This document shows, piece after piece, positions 24,632 through 33,308 of a stretch of 44,617 nt of DNA (positions within the stretch are counted from its first letter, which is position 1; every line of letters begins with the position of its first letter). Made by a program: the position numbers and the translations under genes. Origin of the DNA: Thermoplasmata archaeon (GTDB taxonomy: Archaea; Thermoplasmatota; Thermoplasmata; Methanomassiliicoccales; Methanomethylophilaceae); assembly GCA_015063235.1 (NCBI GenBank), contig SUSW01000006.1, forward strand, positions 1 to 44,617, in the 5' to 3' direction. The notes under the pieces were generated by a model. The model saw only the letters and a program-made list of their open reading frames with translations. It ran no database searches and was not told the origin of the DNA.

Positions 24632-25351
24632 ATGACCGACATGCTGAAGATTACCGACCTCCACGCAGAAGCCGGCGGCAGAGAGATCCTCAAAGGGGTG
24701 AATCTGACAATCAGGGAGGGCGAGACCTGTGTCCTTTTCGGAGCCAACGGTTCCGGGAAATCCACATTGCTCGCCTGTATCATGGGATACAGCTCCATAA
24801 CGGTAACTAAGGGAAGGATCGAGTTCAAGGGACAGGACATAACTGACCTGCCCGTGGACGAGCGTGCGAAGCTCGGTATAGGGATGATGATGCAGAGGCC
24901 CCCCAATGTATACGGGGTGAAGCTTTGCGACCTTATCAAGGCGTCATCCTCGGATGCGGAGAAGGTCCTCGCCGACGCAAACGTGTTCCACATGGACAGA
25001 TTCCTGGACAGGGAGATCAATGTCGGATTCTCCGGAGGGGAGATCAAAAGGTCCGAGCTCCTGCAGTTGACAGCCCAGAAACCGGAATTCATCCTTCTAG
25101 ACGAACCTGAATCGGGAGTGGATCTCGAGAGCATCGACCTTATCGGAAGGAAAGTCCATGACCTGTTATATTACAACGCCGAATCCAACGACAGCAGACA
25201 CGTTTCGTCTCTTGTCATCACACACACCGGTCAGATCATGGACTACATCGGTGCCGAGACGGCGTACGTCATGAAAGAGGGCAGGATCGCAAGGTCCGGA
25301 AAGCCCTTCGAGCTCCTGAAGGAGATCAGGGAATTCGGTTACGGAGAGTGA
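24632..25351 (+). CDS. sufC: Fe-S cluster assembly ATPase SufC
   Basis: SufC is the ABC-type ATPase of the SUF scaffold and energises cluster assembly on SufB. The 239-residue sequence has Walker A GANGSGKST at 37-45, a Q-loop at MMMQRPPNV, signature FSGGEIKRSELLQL and Walker B FILLDEPESGVD, with the SufC-typical EPESGVDLESI continuation. The ATG at 24632 is preceded by AAAGGTG. The sufB ATG is 4 bases after the sufC stop. Only sufC and sufB are present, as in many archaea, without SufD, SufS or SufU. A window with an Fe-S-heavy nitrogenase-like complex and ferredoxin proteins makes an adequate local demand, but the gene is housekeeping. Confidence 0.93.
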   Translation: MTDMLKITDLHAEAGGREILKGVNLTIREGETCVLFGANGSGKSTLLACIMGYSSITVTKGRIEFKGQDITDLPVDERAKLGIGMMMQRPPNVYGVKLCDLIKASSSDAEKVLADANVFHMDRFLDREINVGFSGGEIKRSELLQLTAQKPEFILLDEPESGVDLESIDLIGRKVHDLLYYNAESNDSRHVSSLVITHTGQIMDYIGAETAYVMKEGRIARSGKPFELLKEIREFGYGE

Positions 25352-25355
25352 AGAG

Positions 25356-26558
25356 ATGCCGGAAAGTCAGACAGTTAGGGAAGCGCTGAACAAGAAAGGC
25401 GCATACGGAAAGGACCTGGATCTCGAGCACTACGATGTCAGGGCGGACGAGACCATCGAGGTAGACGACCTTGAGAAATCCGAATACAGGAAATACATGG
25501 AGAACGTCGGTGTCGTGGCCAACGAGATCGAGCGTTCCGGTACGATGATGTTCATCGACAACAATCCCAGCCACTGCTCCCCCAAGATACAAGAGGGGTT
25601 GGAGGTCATGTCCGTGAAGGACGCCATGAAGAAATACGACGGCCTCACAGACTACTACTGGAAGGCAGTGGAGCCCACCAAGGACAAGTACACCGCCAAG
25701 ACCTATCTCGAGGACGGCAACGGCTACTTCGTCAGGGTCAAGGCCGGATACCATATCAAATATCCTCTCCAGACCTGCATGCTCATGAACATGAATAGGT
25801 CCATTCAGAACGTCCACAACATCGTCATCGTCGAGGATAACGCATCGCTCGAGATGATCACCGGATGCTCCACCGCTCACGCGGACGATTCACTGCACGT
25901 CGGCGTATCGGAGATATTCATCGGAGACAACTCCAGCCTCTCATTCAGCATGATACACAGCTGGGGCAAGCAGACTGGAGTGCGTCCCAGGACCGGTACG
26001 ATCGTTGGGAAGAACTCCAACTACGTCAACAACTATGTCATCCTGAACCCGGTCGGATCCCTTCAGAGCTTCCCCGCAGCATACCTCAGCGACGGTGCTT
26101 CGGCTACCTACAACACTATGTGCATCGCACATGAGAACTCGGAGGTCGATACCGGAGGGCTCGTTTATCTGAACGGAAGGAAATCCAAAGCGGAGATAAT
26201 GAGCAGGTCCATCTCCATGGGCGGAAAGCTTACCGCACGCGGACGCATGGTCGGCAACGCACCTGAGGCAAAAGGACACCTGGAATGCAGGAGCATCATC
26301 CTTAAGGACGGCGGCTCCACCATGGCCATCCCAGAGCTCGAAGCTCATATTGCAGATGTGGAGATGACCCATGAGGCTGCGGTCGGAAAGATCGCTAGGG
26401 ATCAGATAGAATACATCATGTCAAGAGGTCTCTCTGAGGACGAGGCAGTCAGCATGATTGTCAAAGGATTCCTCTCGGGAGGATCCATCAACGGACTCCC
26501 GCCTGAGCTGAAGAAAGAGCTCGACGAGGCCATCGCCGCAGCGAATGTGGGCGACTGA
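25356..26558 (+). CDS. sufB: Fe-S cluster scaffold SufB (SufB/SufD family)
   Basis: A 400-residue beta-helix scaffold protein on which clusters are built with SufC. Recognisable pieces are the N-terminal YGKDLDLEHYDV segment, the core LIVV-type strand region (NVHNIVIVEDNASLEMITGC), GLVYLNGRKSKAEIMSRSI and the C-terminal helical end EYIMSRGLSEDEAVSMIVKG that contacts SufC. In the archaeal two-gene system this protein replaces both SufB and SufD. It is translated from an ATG next to a GAAGAG site at the end of sufC. A hairpin terminator closes the operon. Confidence 0.92.
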   Translation: MPESQTVREALNKKGAYGKDLDLEHYDVRADETIEVDDLEKSEYRKYMENVGVVANEIERSGTMMFIDNNPSHCSPKIQEGLEVMSVKDAMKKYDGLTDYYWKAVEPTKDKYTAKTYLEDGNGYFVRVKAGYHIKYPLQTCMLMNMNRSIQNVHNIVIVEDNASLEMITGCSTAHADDSLHVGVSEIFIGDNSSLSFSMIHSWGKQTGVRPRTGTIVGKNSNYVNNYVILNPVGSLQSFPAAYLSDGASATYNTMCIAHENSEVDTGGLVYLNGRKSKAEIMSRSISMGGKLTARGRMVGNAPEAKGHLECRSIILKDGGSTMAIPELEAHIADVEMTHEAAVGKIARDQIEYIMSRGLSEDEAVSMIVKGFLSGGSINGLPPELKKELDEAIAAANVGD

Positions 26559-26567
26559 AACAGTAAC

Positions 26568-26597
26568 GAAGGGGTCTCCCCCTTCTTTCATCTTTTA
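26568..26597 (+). terminator. Terminator of sufCB
   Basis: A 7-bp stem GAAGGGG/CCCCTTC with a TCTC loop (26568-26585) is followed by TTTCATCTTTT. Confidence 0.75.
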
Positions 26598-26695
26598 TCA
26601 GTTGATAAAAACAATAACCAAAAGTGTGCTGGGTTGGGGGAACCCAGCATTTGGATGGCGCAAACCACATTGATCTTTCTTGAAAGATGCTCCTC

Positions 26696-26959
26696 TCAGT
26701 AAAGCATCGGGTCTTTAAGTATACCTCTGTGTTCCAAATAGATCAGGGATCCGATGAATGCCACTGCGCCAAAGAGAGCGATATAGCCCCAATAGCTGTA
26801 ATCAGAGGCTTCCATTCCCTGCGAAGTTCCATCTAGGACTGCTGGATCTTTCTGAGTCTCAACAACCGAATCGGCTTCGGCAGAGAATGAATCGTGAAGG
26901 GGTACGATCAACGCTGCGATAGCCGCTATGGCGAATAACAAAACTATTGCTTTCTTCAT
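26696..26959 (-). CDS. Small exported or membrane protein
   Basis: An 87-residue protein with an N-terminal signal-like segment (KKAIVLLFAIAAIAALIV, residues 2-19), a short extracellular linker and a second membrane segment near residue 55-75 (YWGYIALFGAVAFIGSLIYL), ending in a short basic tail. It resembles an anchored small subunit or accessory of a transporter, but nothing specific is recognised. The ATG at 26959 follows GGAGAGATACA. The upstream ACCCATAGGGGGT (27026-27038) resembles the palindrome at 15133. It is convergent with sufB. Confidence 0.6.
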   Translation of the reverse strand: MKKAIVLLFAIAAIAALIVPLHDSFSAEADSVVETQKDPAVLDGTSQGMEASDYSYWGYIALFGAVAFIGSLIYLEHRGILKDPMLY

Positions 26960-27093
26960 TGTATCTCTCCACACCATCGGAAGATGGATGCAATTACTAT
27001 ATACGCTAGTGTAGTATTTATTGTTACCCATAGGGGGTATAGGTATAGGCATAATCATCCAACAATGCCACTTTAACTGAACAACTAAAGTAG

Positions 27094-27495
27094 TCAAAAC
27101 TGGAATGGAGCCTTCGTCTCGATGAGATGGATGATGTTAGCATCATCATCACGGATAGAACAGAATGTGCCGAACGGTCCGCGCTTCGGCTCCTGCACGA
27201 AAATGACACCTTCGTCGATCAGGCGCCTGCGGGTATTGTACGGAGAATCTACTCCGAAATACAATCCGGTGTCTATCCCGCATACCTCGGATCTCTTCAG
27301 AATGATCCTGCAATTTCCTCTTACAAGATATGCGGAATCATCATCCTTCGCTAAGACTTCCATATGCAGGACATCTGCATAGAATGAAACAGAACGGGAA
27401 ACATCTCTGACGGGTATCGTACACACATATATGGATTCGGGAAGACCTTCTACAGTATATTCGAAGTTAGCTCCATGTGGATCCCCTAAAGGCAT
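27094..27495 (-). CDS. VOC-family (glyoxalase/dioxygenase fold) protein
   Basis: A 133-residue protein with the two beta-alpha-beta-beta-beta repeats of the vicinal oxygen chelate fold: CTIPVRDVSRSVSFYADVLHMEV at the start of repeat one and the LYFGVDSPYNTRRRLIDEGV block in repeat two, ending DDDANIIHLIE where a metal-ligand Glu is expected. The class contains glyoxalase I, fosfomycin resistance and dioxygenase members; none can be chosen here. The ATG at 27495 is used. The upstream 110 bases hold the tRNA promoter of the opposite strand. Confidence 0.75.
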   Translation of the reverse strand: MPLGDPHGANFEYTVEGLPESIYVCTIPVRDVSRSVSFYADVLHMEVLAKDDDSAYLVRGNCRIILKRSEVCGIDTGLYFGVDSPYNTRRRLIDEGVIFVQEPKRGPFGTFCSIRDDDANIIHLIETKAPFQF

Positions 27496-27573
27496 GGACA
27501 GAGTATCTGAAGGCTGGATTATAAATCATGACAGGGAGATGCTGGATACACAGTGAGTGCCCGTCCCTAAGAG

Positions 27574-27580
27574 TTAAATA
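27574..27580 (+). promoter_or_regulatory. TATA-like box of the tRNA gene
   Basis: TTAAATA lies about 29 bases before the 5' end of the tRNA, the normal distance for an archaeal promoter. Confidence 0.45.
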
Positions 27581-27605
27581 CATCCCCATTATACACTGGA
27601 ATGTT

Positions 27606-27678
27606 GCCCTGGTAGTGTAGCGGCCTATCATGAAGCCCTGTCGAGGCTTCGACACGGATTCGAATTCCGTCCAGGGCG
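27606..27678 (+). tRNA. tRNA-Asp (anticodon GTC)
   Basis: The cloverleaf folds fully: acceptor GCCCTGG/CCAGGGC, anticodon stem AAGCC/GGCTT with loop CTGTCGA (anticodon GTC), and T-arm ACGGA-TTCGAAT-TCCGT. The discriminator is G, as expected for tRNA-Asp. The CCA end is not encoded. No intron is present. Confidence 0.93.
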
Positions 27679-27782
27679 CTCATCTTTCTAAATCACTAAC
27701 AATCTTGTGTTTCTGCTGTTCTCCACATCATTTCGGATGACCTTCCACAAATCAATTTAGTAACACGAATTTAATATTAGTG

Positions 27783-28592
27783 TTACTGTTCTTGCTTCTT
27801 CAGACGTTTGGAGGAACCGTGCAGGAACACTGTGTTCTCGTTGGTCTTCTCATCAAAGACCAATTCCGCATCCACTCCGAACACCAAGTCCATGTTCTCC
27901 GGAGTCAATACCTCTTCAGGAGTGCCAAGGGCCATGATATCAAAGTTATGAATCATGAGAATACGGTCGCAGTATCTCGCAACCATTCCGAGATCGTGGG
28001 ACACTATTACCACTGTGAGTCCGTCCTCTTTAGAGAGGTCTCTTACAAGATCCAGAACATCGAACTGCGAATTAATGTCCAGATGTAGCGTGGGTTCATC
28101 CATCAGCAGGATCTTCGGAGTCTGTGCAAGAGCCCTTGCTATGATGACCCTCTGACGCTCCCCTCCGCTCATCGTGTTGATGTGTCTCTCCCCGAAGCCT
28201 GCCAGACCTACACGTTCCAGGGCACGATCGACGATCTCGTCGTCTGAGTGGGACATTCCCTCCATAAGGCCTTGGAAAGGTATTCTCCCCATCGAAACAA
28301 TGTCCCTTACCGTGAAGGAGAAATGGACCTCGTTGGTTTGAGGGACCACTGCCACCCTCTTAGCGATATCCCTCTTGGTGATGACCTCCAAATCCACCCC
28401 ATCCAGAAGGATGTGTCCTCCCTGCGGGGAGAGATTCTTGTTGAGATGCTTCAGCAGAGTAGTCTTTCCGCATCCGTTGGGACCTAATATGCCCAATATC
28501 TCGCCTTCCCTCACCTCCAGCGACAGATCCTTCAGCAGCGTATAATCGCGGTAGCCATAATCTACATTCCTGAGTTCCAGCGTCAACTCCAT
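27783..28592 (-). CDS. FecE/BtuD-family importer ATPase
   Basis: The 269-residue ATPase of the second importer. Walker A GPNGCGKTT is near residues 37-45, followed by VVPQTNEVHF (Q-loop), signature MSGGERQRVIIARALAQ, Walker B ILLMDEPTLHLD and H-loop VSHDLGMVA. The ATG at 28592 overlaps the permease end by 10 bases and is preceded by AAGGAGGTGG; an in-frame extension to 28730 exists but lies inside the permease gene. It is the last gene of the operon binding protein, permease, ATPase, and one of four genes in the window that end in TAA. Confidence 0.9.
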   Translation of the reverse strand: MELTLELRNVDYGYRDYTLLKDLSLEVREGEILGILGPNGCGKTTLLKHLNKNLSPQGGHILLDGVDLEVITKRDIAKRVAVVPQTNEVHFSFTVRDIVSMGRIPFQGLMEGMSHSDDEIVDRALERVGLAGFGERHINTMSGGERQRVIIARALAQTPKILLMDEPTLHLDINSQFDVLDLVRDLSKEDGLTVVIVSHDLGMVARYCDRILMIHNFDIMALGTPEEVLTPENMDLVFGVDAELVFDEKTNENTVFLHGSSKRLKKQEQ

Positions 28593-29614
28593 CCCACCTC
28601 CTTCTTCCTTCTGAGCAGCAGATAGATAAACAGCGGTGCTCCGACCAGTGCGGTCACGACACCTATCGGCAATGTTCCGTAGTAAGGTGCGATGATATGT
28701 GTGAAATAATCGCAAATCAGAATGAAACATGCTCCTGCGAACACGCTGAGGGGCATGATTACCCTGTTGTCCGGACCAAGGATGATCCTGAGGATGTGGG
28801 GTATGACCAGACCTATGAATCCGATCACTCCTACGAAAGATACCGCGGAAGCCACTATCACGGTTGTAAGGATCAGTATGAACTGCCTAGTTCTCTTGAC
28901 GTCTATACCGAGATCCATTGCGTGTGCATCCCCCAACATCATAACGTTGAGATTCTTTGCCTGCGTCACCAGCAGTATCGATGCGATGGTTATGAGAGGT
29001 GCTGCGAAGATGACCTCTCCCCAATCGGCATTTCCCAGATTTCCCATGGTCCAGAAAACGATCCCTTCCAGCTTCTCTCCTGCAATGAACGTCAGGAATG
29101 AGACCAGTGCCGCCAACAATGAGGATACCGCTACTCCCGACAGTATGAGGGTCTCCGGCCTCACCACGCCTCCCGAACGTGCCATCGCATAGACAAGGAA
29201 CATTGTCAGAAAACAGGTTGCGAATGCCAGCACCGGTGTGCATATAGCTGCGGGAATGAAAGATACCACGAACACTATGCTGATGGCTGCTCCGAGGGAT
29301 GCGCCGGATGAAAGACCCAGTATGTACGGTGAAGCCAAAGGATTCCTGAAAACCCCCTGCATCGCGGCGCCCGCCACCGCAAGCCCCCCTCCTACGAACA
29401 GTCCGATGACCACACGGGGCGCGTTGATCTCACGGACGATAATATTAGAGGACCATGTTCCGTTGCCCATCAGAGCGTCGATGACCTCTTGGAACGAGTA
29501 CGAGAGGTCCGCAGATACCCATGACAGATCGAGTAGGACACAGATTACAGTCAAGATGAGAATGAGAACCAGCGTGAGGACGACCTTCTTCTTGGACAAT
29601 ATCTTTCCACTCAT
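28583..29614 (-). CDS. FecCD/BtuC-family ABC permease
   Basis: A 343-residue permease with about nine membrane segments. Family marks are GAAMQGVFRNPLASPYILG, GVIGFIGLVIPHILRI near the ATPase contact, and GTLPIGVVTALVGAPLFIYLLL at the end. Only one permease is present, so it probably forms a homodimer as in BtuC, in contrast to the two-permease importer at 9.7-11.9 kb. The ATG at 29614 has AGAGGTGAG in front and is 4 bases from the binding-protein stop. Substrate class: cobalamin, haem or iron chelate. Confidence 0.9.
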   Translation of the reverse strand: MSGKILSKKKVVLTLVLILILTVICVLLDLSWVSADLSYSFQEVIDALMGNGTWSSNIIVREINAPRVVIGLFVGGGLAVAGAAMQGVFRNPLASPYILGLSSGASLGAAISIVFVVSFIPAAICTPVLAFATCFLTMFLVYAMARSGGVVRPETLILSGVAVSSLLAALVSFLTFIAGEKLEGIVFWTMGNLGNADWGEVIFAAPLITIASILLVTQAKNLNVMMLGDAHAMDLGIDVKRTRQFILILTTVIVASAVSFVGVIGFIGLVIPHILRIILGPDNRVIMPLSVFAGACFILICDYFTHIIAPYYGTLPIGVVTALVGAPLFIYLLLRRKKEVGWS

Positions 29615-29618
29615 CGTC

Positions 29619-30722
29619 TCACCTCTGCGGCCTCATGTAATAATATGCTACACACAGCAGAACCGCAGATGCGATTACGCTGGAGATCGCGTACATCGTT
29701 ATGTCACTGTCCGAAGTCCCTCCTGAAGGCATATCGCCGTCGAAATAATCAGGATACATGGAACCGGCCATGGCCCATACACCCTTGGCGCTCTCTATCG
29801 AGAAGTTATTCCATATGCCTTTGAGCCCCTTGACCGTGATATCATTGCCGACTTGGGTCCTCAGACTCTTCATCAGGTCCTCACTGTTAAAGACCTGGCT
29901 GTCAGCGAATATCATCGCATTCGGATGCTTGGAGACCAGATCCGTGAGATTTACCTCTATAGTGCTCTCGCTTTTCGAATCATCCTTGGTGATCACAATC
30001 CCGCCGGCTGCTTCTATCATCGCAGTCGTGATCGATTTCGTATTGCCGACCTTGAATACCCCTGAAGAATGAGTAACGTAGAACGCCTCGATCCTCTCAG
30101 GCTGCTCCTGCGAGAGGGTGACGTCTATCTTCTCCACAACGGCCCTCATCGTGGCTGCGTTGTGATCCACCTTTCCGTTGCAAACTATGGAGATCGTCTC
30201 TACGAAATCTATGATGTCTCCGTAAGTGCTCACATCTCCCCAGTACATTACATTCTTGAACCCTTCCTCCTTGAGGAAGCTGAGATTGCCTCTGTACGAG
30301 GGGGATACCACGGCGAAAATAACATCCTTCTCACGGTCGAAATGGCCTTCTCTCGTAGGTTCGGATGCCGTGATGATGTCCGTCCTCAGCTGTTCCTTCC
30401 CGGAATCGTAGATCGTACCGTTGGCTGCGATACGGCCTTCGTCCACATATTTCCTCAGATCGTCGAAGAGCGGATCCCCGTTGGTCTTCGAATATCTGTC
30501 ACAGACCAGGATCTTATCCAATGCGCCGACGCCTATCGCAGTCGCGGTGGTGCCGACGCCTATCGTGATTATCCTCTCCGCAGGACCGTCCAGCGTGAAT
30601 ATGGTGCCGTCGCCGTCCCTCACCAGAATGGATGCGTCGGAAGGATTTGCTGCCGCTACCGCCGTCAGAGAAGATGCTACCAGAAGCGATACGAGAATGA
30701 ACGCGGGTATTTTTGATCTCAT
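29619..30722 (-). CDS. FecB/BtuF-type substrate-binding protein, C-terminally anchored
   Basis: A 367-residue exported protein with a signal peptide (about residues 1-25, LVSLLVASSLTAVAAA), a binding domain with AERIITIGVGTTATAIGVGALDKIL and a long connecting helix, and a C-terminal membrane segment (YAISSVIASAVLLCVAYYYM) that anchors it after a short Gly/Ser stretch. The C-terminal anchor, rather than a lipid cysteine, is common in archaea. The ATG at 30722 follows AGGTG. It is the first gene of the importer operon and has the palindrome-like ACCTATAGGGAA at 30729-30740 just upstream, beside a TATA-like GGATATATGG. Size is normal for the family, in contrast to the doubled protein at 11.9 kb. 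Confidence 0.88.
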   Translation of the reverse strand: MRSKIPAFILVSLLVASSLTAVAAANPSDASILVRDGDGTIFTLDGPAERIITIGVGTTATAIGVGALDKILVCDRYSKTNGDPLFDDLRKYVDEGRIAANGTIYDSGKEQLRTDIITASEPTREGHFDREKDVIFAVVSPSYRGNLSFLKEEGFKNVMYWGDVSTYGDIIDFVETISIVCNGKVDHNAATMRAVVEKIDVTLSQEQPERIEAFYVTHSSGVFKVGNTKSITTAMIEAAGGIVITKDDSKSESTIEVNLTDLVSKHPNAMIFADSQVFNSEDLMKSLRTQVGNDITVKGLKGIWNNFSIESAKGVWAMAGSMYPDYFDGDMPSGGTSDSDITMYAISSVIASAVLLCVAYYYMRPQR

Positions 30723-30728
30723 CCGGAC

Positions 30729-30740
30729 ACCTATAGGGAA
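30729..30740. promoter_or_regulatory. Palindrome-like ACCTATAGGGAA before the second importer
   Basis: One arm matches the perfect palindrome ACCCTATAGGGT at 15133-15144. It lies 7-18 bases before the binding-protein start and next to a TATA-like stretch, so it would cover the transcription start. Confidence 0.4.
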
Positions 30741-30891
30741 ACTCTATCCATATATCCAATAATAATACCTTTCAAATATTCGTAACATGAAATGGCACCC
30801 GATCCATCCTGCGTGTTACTGACATACGAATAGGGTGCCCTGAAGGATATAACGCAGCCGAGAAAATAGGCCAAAAGAATGATGGAATAGG

Positions 30892-32136
30892 TCAGAGGAT
30901 CTTCTTCGAGAGCTCCGAGATCTTCACCAAAGTCTGTTCTCCGGTGGCCATGTCCCTCAGCGTCACTGAATCCTCTTCGAGCTCCTTCGCACCGACGATC
31001 ACCGCATACTTCGCCCTGACGGATGAGGCGTACTTCATCGCCTTGGCCATCTTACGGCCCATGATGTCGATATCTGAGGATACTCCCTCGCTGCGCAGCA
31101 TCGCAACTATCTCGGCCGCCTTGAGCCTGACATCATCAGATACCGGCACGACATAAGCCCCTATGCCTTTGGGCTCGTAAACCTGCCCCTCCTTCTCGAT
31201 CGCGAGGAGTATCCTGTCAAATCCGATGGCGAATCCTGTGGAGAACACCTTCTCCCCACCGAACAGCTCGGAAAGGGTGTAGGATCCTCCTCCGCAGATC
31301 TGCTTCTCCGCACCGAGAGCCGGAGCCTCTGCCTCGAAGACCATCCCTGTATAATAGTCCAATCCGCGTACGACTCCGAGGTCTATGTCGAAGTTGTGAA
31401 CACCCATGGCATGCATGTAGGCGGTGACCTGTCTGAGGTAATCCCCGGCATCTCCTGGAACCTTCTCGAGAACCTCCTCTCCCCCGACGGTCTCTGTGAG
31501 GGTGAAGATGCTGTCTATCGTCGATGGATCCACATTCATATCCTCGAGAAGTGGCCTTGCCTCATCGTACAGCTTCTTGTCGAGCTTCTGGAGGACCTCC
31601 GCAGTCCTCTCCTTAGGGACCCCGGCATCGGCTATGGCCTGCCTAAGGACGCCTATGTGACCGATGTGGATCTTGTAGTCCTTCAGTCCTAGCTGTTTGA
31701 TCATGGCGGCCGCCATGCAGATGACCTCCGCGTCGGTCTCGGGTGTGGCGGAACCTATCAGCTCCGCGCCGAACTGGAAGAACTCCCTGTACCTTCCACT
31801 CTGTGGCCTCTCGTACCTGAAGCATTGTCCGAAATAGAATATCTTGATAGGTTTGGGATCGTTGCTCATACCGTTGACGAACATCCTGATCGCGGGTGCC
31901 GTCATCTCCGGACGCAGTGCGATATCCCTGTCGCCCTTGTCCTTGAAGGCGTAGAGCTCCTTGAGGACGTTGGGTCCTGACCTGAGGATGAATAGCTCCG
32001 CATCCTCGAAGATAGGGGTCTCGATCTCCCTGAAGCCGAATGTCTGAGCGGTATGCCTGAGCTTGTTCTCGTAGAACCTGCGTTTCTCCATCTCATCAGG
32101 GAGGAAGTCCCTTGTACCGCGCGGACATTGAATCAT
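30892..32136 (-). CDS. hisS: Histidyl-tRNA synthetase
   Basis: A class II synthetase of 414 residues that charges tRNA-His. Motif 1 region reads GTRDFLPDEMEKRRFYENKLR, motif 2 has FRYERPQSGRYREFFQFGAE, the histidine-specific sequence is GLDYYTGMVFE, and motif 3 is GFAIGFDRIL. The C-terminal anticodon-binding domain (GAYVVPVSDDVRL...) is complete. A TATA box (minus strand CTTATATA, 32159-32166) sits 26 bases before the ATG, so the mRNA is probably leaderless or nearly so. It stands alone between the importer and the stomatin gene. Confidence 0.96.
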   Translation of the reverse strand: MIQCPRGTRDFLPDEMEKRRFYENKLRHTAQTFGFREIETPIFEDAELFILRSGPNVLKELYAFKDKGDRDIALRPEMTAPAIRMFVNGMSNDPKPIKIFYFGQCFRYERPQSGRYREFFQFGAELIGSATPETDAEVICMAAAMIKQLGLKDYKIHIGHIGVLRQAIADAGVPKERTAEVLQKLDKKLYDEARPLLEDMNVDPSTIDSIFTLTETVGGEEVLEKVPGDAGDYLRQVTAYMHAMGVHNFDIDLGVVRGLDYYTGMVFEAEAPALGAEKQICGGGSYTLSELFGGEKVFSTGFAIGFDRILLAIEKEGQVYEPKGIGAYVVPVSDDVRLKAAEIVAMLRSEGVSSDIDIMGRKMAKAMKYASSVRAKYAVIVGAKELEEDSVTLRDMATGEQTLVKISELSKKIL

Positions 32137-32206
32137 GCGACTCGCATCACTGGATTGGTATATAAGGACAATCTGAGGATGGGGCTAGAATCTAAAGACG
32201 ATGAAT

Positions 32207-32224
32207 GGAGGGGATCCCCCCTCC
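32207..32224 (-). terminator. Hairpin after the stomatin gene
   Basis: GGAGGGG-ATCC-CCCCTCC forms a perfect 7-bp stem just 4 bases past the stomatin-family stop, with weakly T-rich sequence following on the minus strand. Confidence 0.6.
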
Positions 32225-32228
32225 GGTT

Positions 32229-33299
32229 TCAGAACTTCTCGGGAGGGATGTCCTCATTTTCCAGGGATTCCACTTCCTTGTTGATGATCTCGGTCTCCTT
32301 GGCCATCTCCTCGACGGTCGGAATCGGTCCGAGGATATCATCCGGATCGCCTACGGCGTTGCGAATGGACTCCACATCCGAAACTTCTCTGTCCGGAACG
32401 TTCTTCGCGGTCCCGACATACTCGGAGATGCCCTCGACAAGTTTGGTAACCTCCATCGGGAAGAATATCTTGGAGGATTCTCCCTCTCCGACCTTCTGAA
32501 GGGTCTGCATTGACAGGACCGACAAAGCCTTTGAATCCATGGTCGCGGCCCCTACGGAAAGGATCCTCAGCTTCTGGGCCTCTCCCTGCCCTTCAAGAAT
32601 CGTAGCTAGCCTCTTACCTTCGGCTTCAAGGATCATTGACTGCCTTAGACCTTCCGCCTCGAGGATACGGGACCTCTTCTTTCCCTCGGCCTCCAGGATT
32701 GCAGCCCTCTTCTGTCCGTCCGCCTCGAGGATGGCCGCACGCCTCTTCCTCTCAGCGGAGGTCTGCTCCTCCATGGAGTCCTTGACCTTCCTGGCAGGAT
32801 TGACCTCCCTTATCTCGACAGCCTCTATCTTGACACCCCACTTGTCGGTATTCTCGTCGAGGATATCCCTCAGGCTGACATTGATCTTCTCTCTCGATGA
32901 CAGGATCTCATCGAGCTCCATGTCTCCGATGATGGACCTCAATGTGGTCTGCGCCAGATTGACCGTTGCGAACCTGTAGTCGGTGACCTCGAAGAACGCG
33001 TTCTTCGGATCGGTGACCTTGATGTAGATGACCGCATCCACATCTACAGGCGAGTTATCCTTAGTGATGACCTCTTGTTTAGGAACATCCAATACTTCTG
33101 TACGGAGATCCATCTTGACCACTTTGTTTATCAGCGGACAGACGACATTCAGACCCTGGTTGAGGACTCTGACGAACTTTCCCAACCTCATGTAGATGGC
33201 CTGTTCGTAAGGCTGCACAATCTTCACTCCGCTGGTGATCGTTATGACGACGGCGACGATAACGACCACTGTCAGGATAATTATAATGGTAGAATCCAT
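32229..33299 (-). CDS. Stomatin/SPFH (band 7) membrane protein
   Basis: A 356-residue SPFH protein. One membrane segment at residues 4-22 is followed by the band 7 domain (VQPYEQAIYMRLGKFVRVLNQG and REVNPARKVKDSMEEQ). The region near 185-240 contains five tandem 11-residue units (ILEAEGKKR-like), a coiled-coil typical of these oligomers but longer than usual. The partner is the NfeD-like gene 9 bases upstream, the classic NfeD/stomatin pair, probably in a membrane protein quality-control or raft-like complex. The C-terminal 90 residues are acidic and not recognised. Confidence 0.9.
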   Translation of the reverse strand: MDSTIIIILTVVVIVAVVITITSGVKIVQPYEQAIYMRLGKFVRVLNQGLNVVCPLINKVVKMDLRTEVLDVPKQEVITKDNSPVDVDAVIYIKVTDPKNAFFEVTDYRFATVNLAQTTLRSIIGDMELDEILSSREKINVSLRDILDENTDKWGVKIEAVEIREVNPARKVKDSMEEQTSAERKRRAAILEADGQKRAAILEAEGKKRSRILEAEGLRQSMILEAEGKRLATILEGQGEAQKLRILSVGAATMDSKALSVLSMQTLQKVGEGESSKIFFPMEVTKLVEGISEYVGTAKNVPDREVSDVESIRNAVGDPDDILGPIPTVEEMAKETEIINKEVESLENEDIPPEKF

Positions 33300-33308
33300 C
33301 TGAACACC

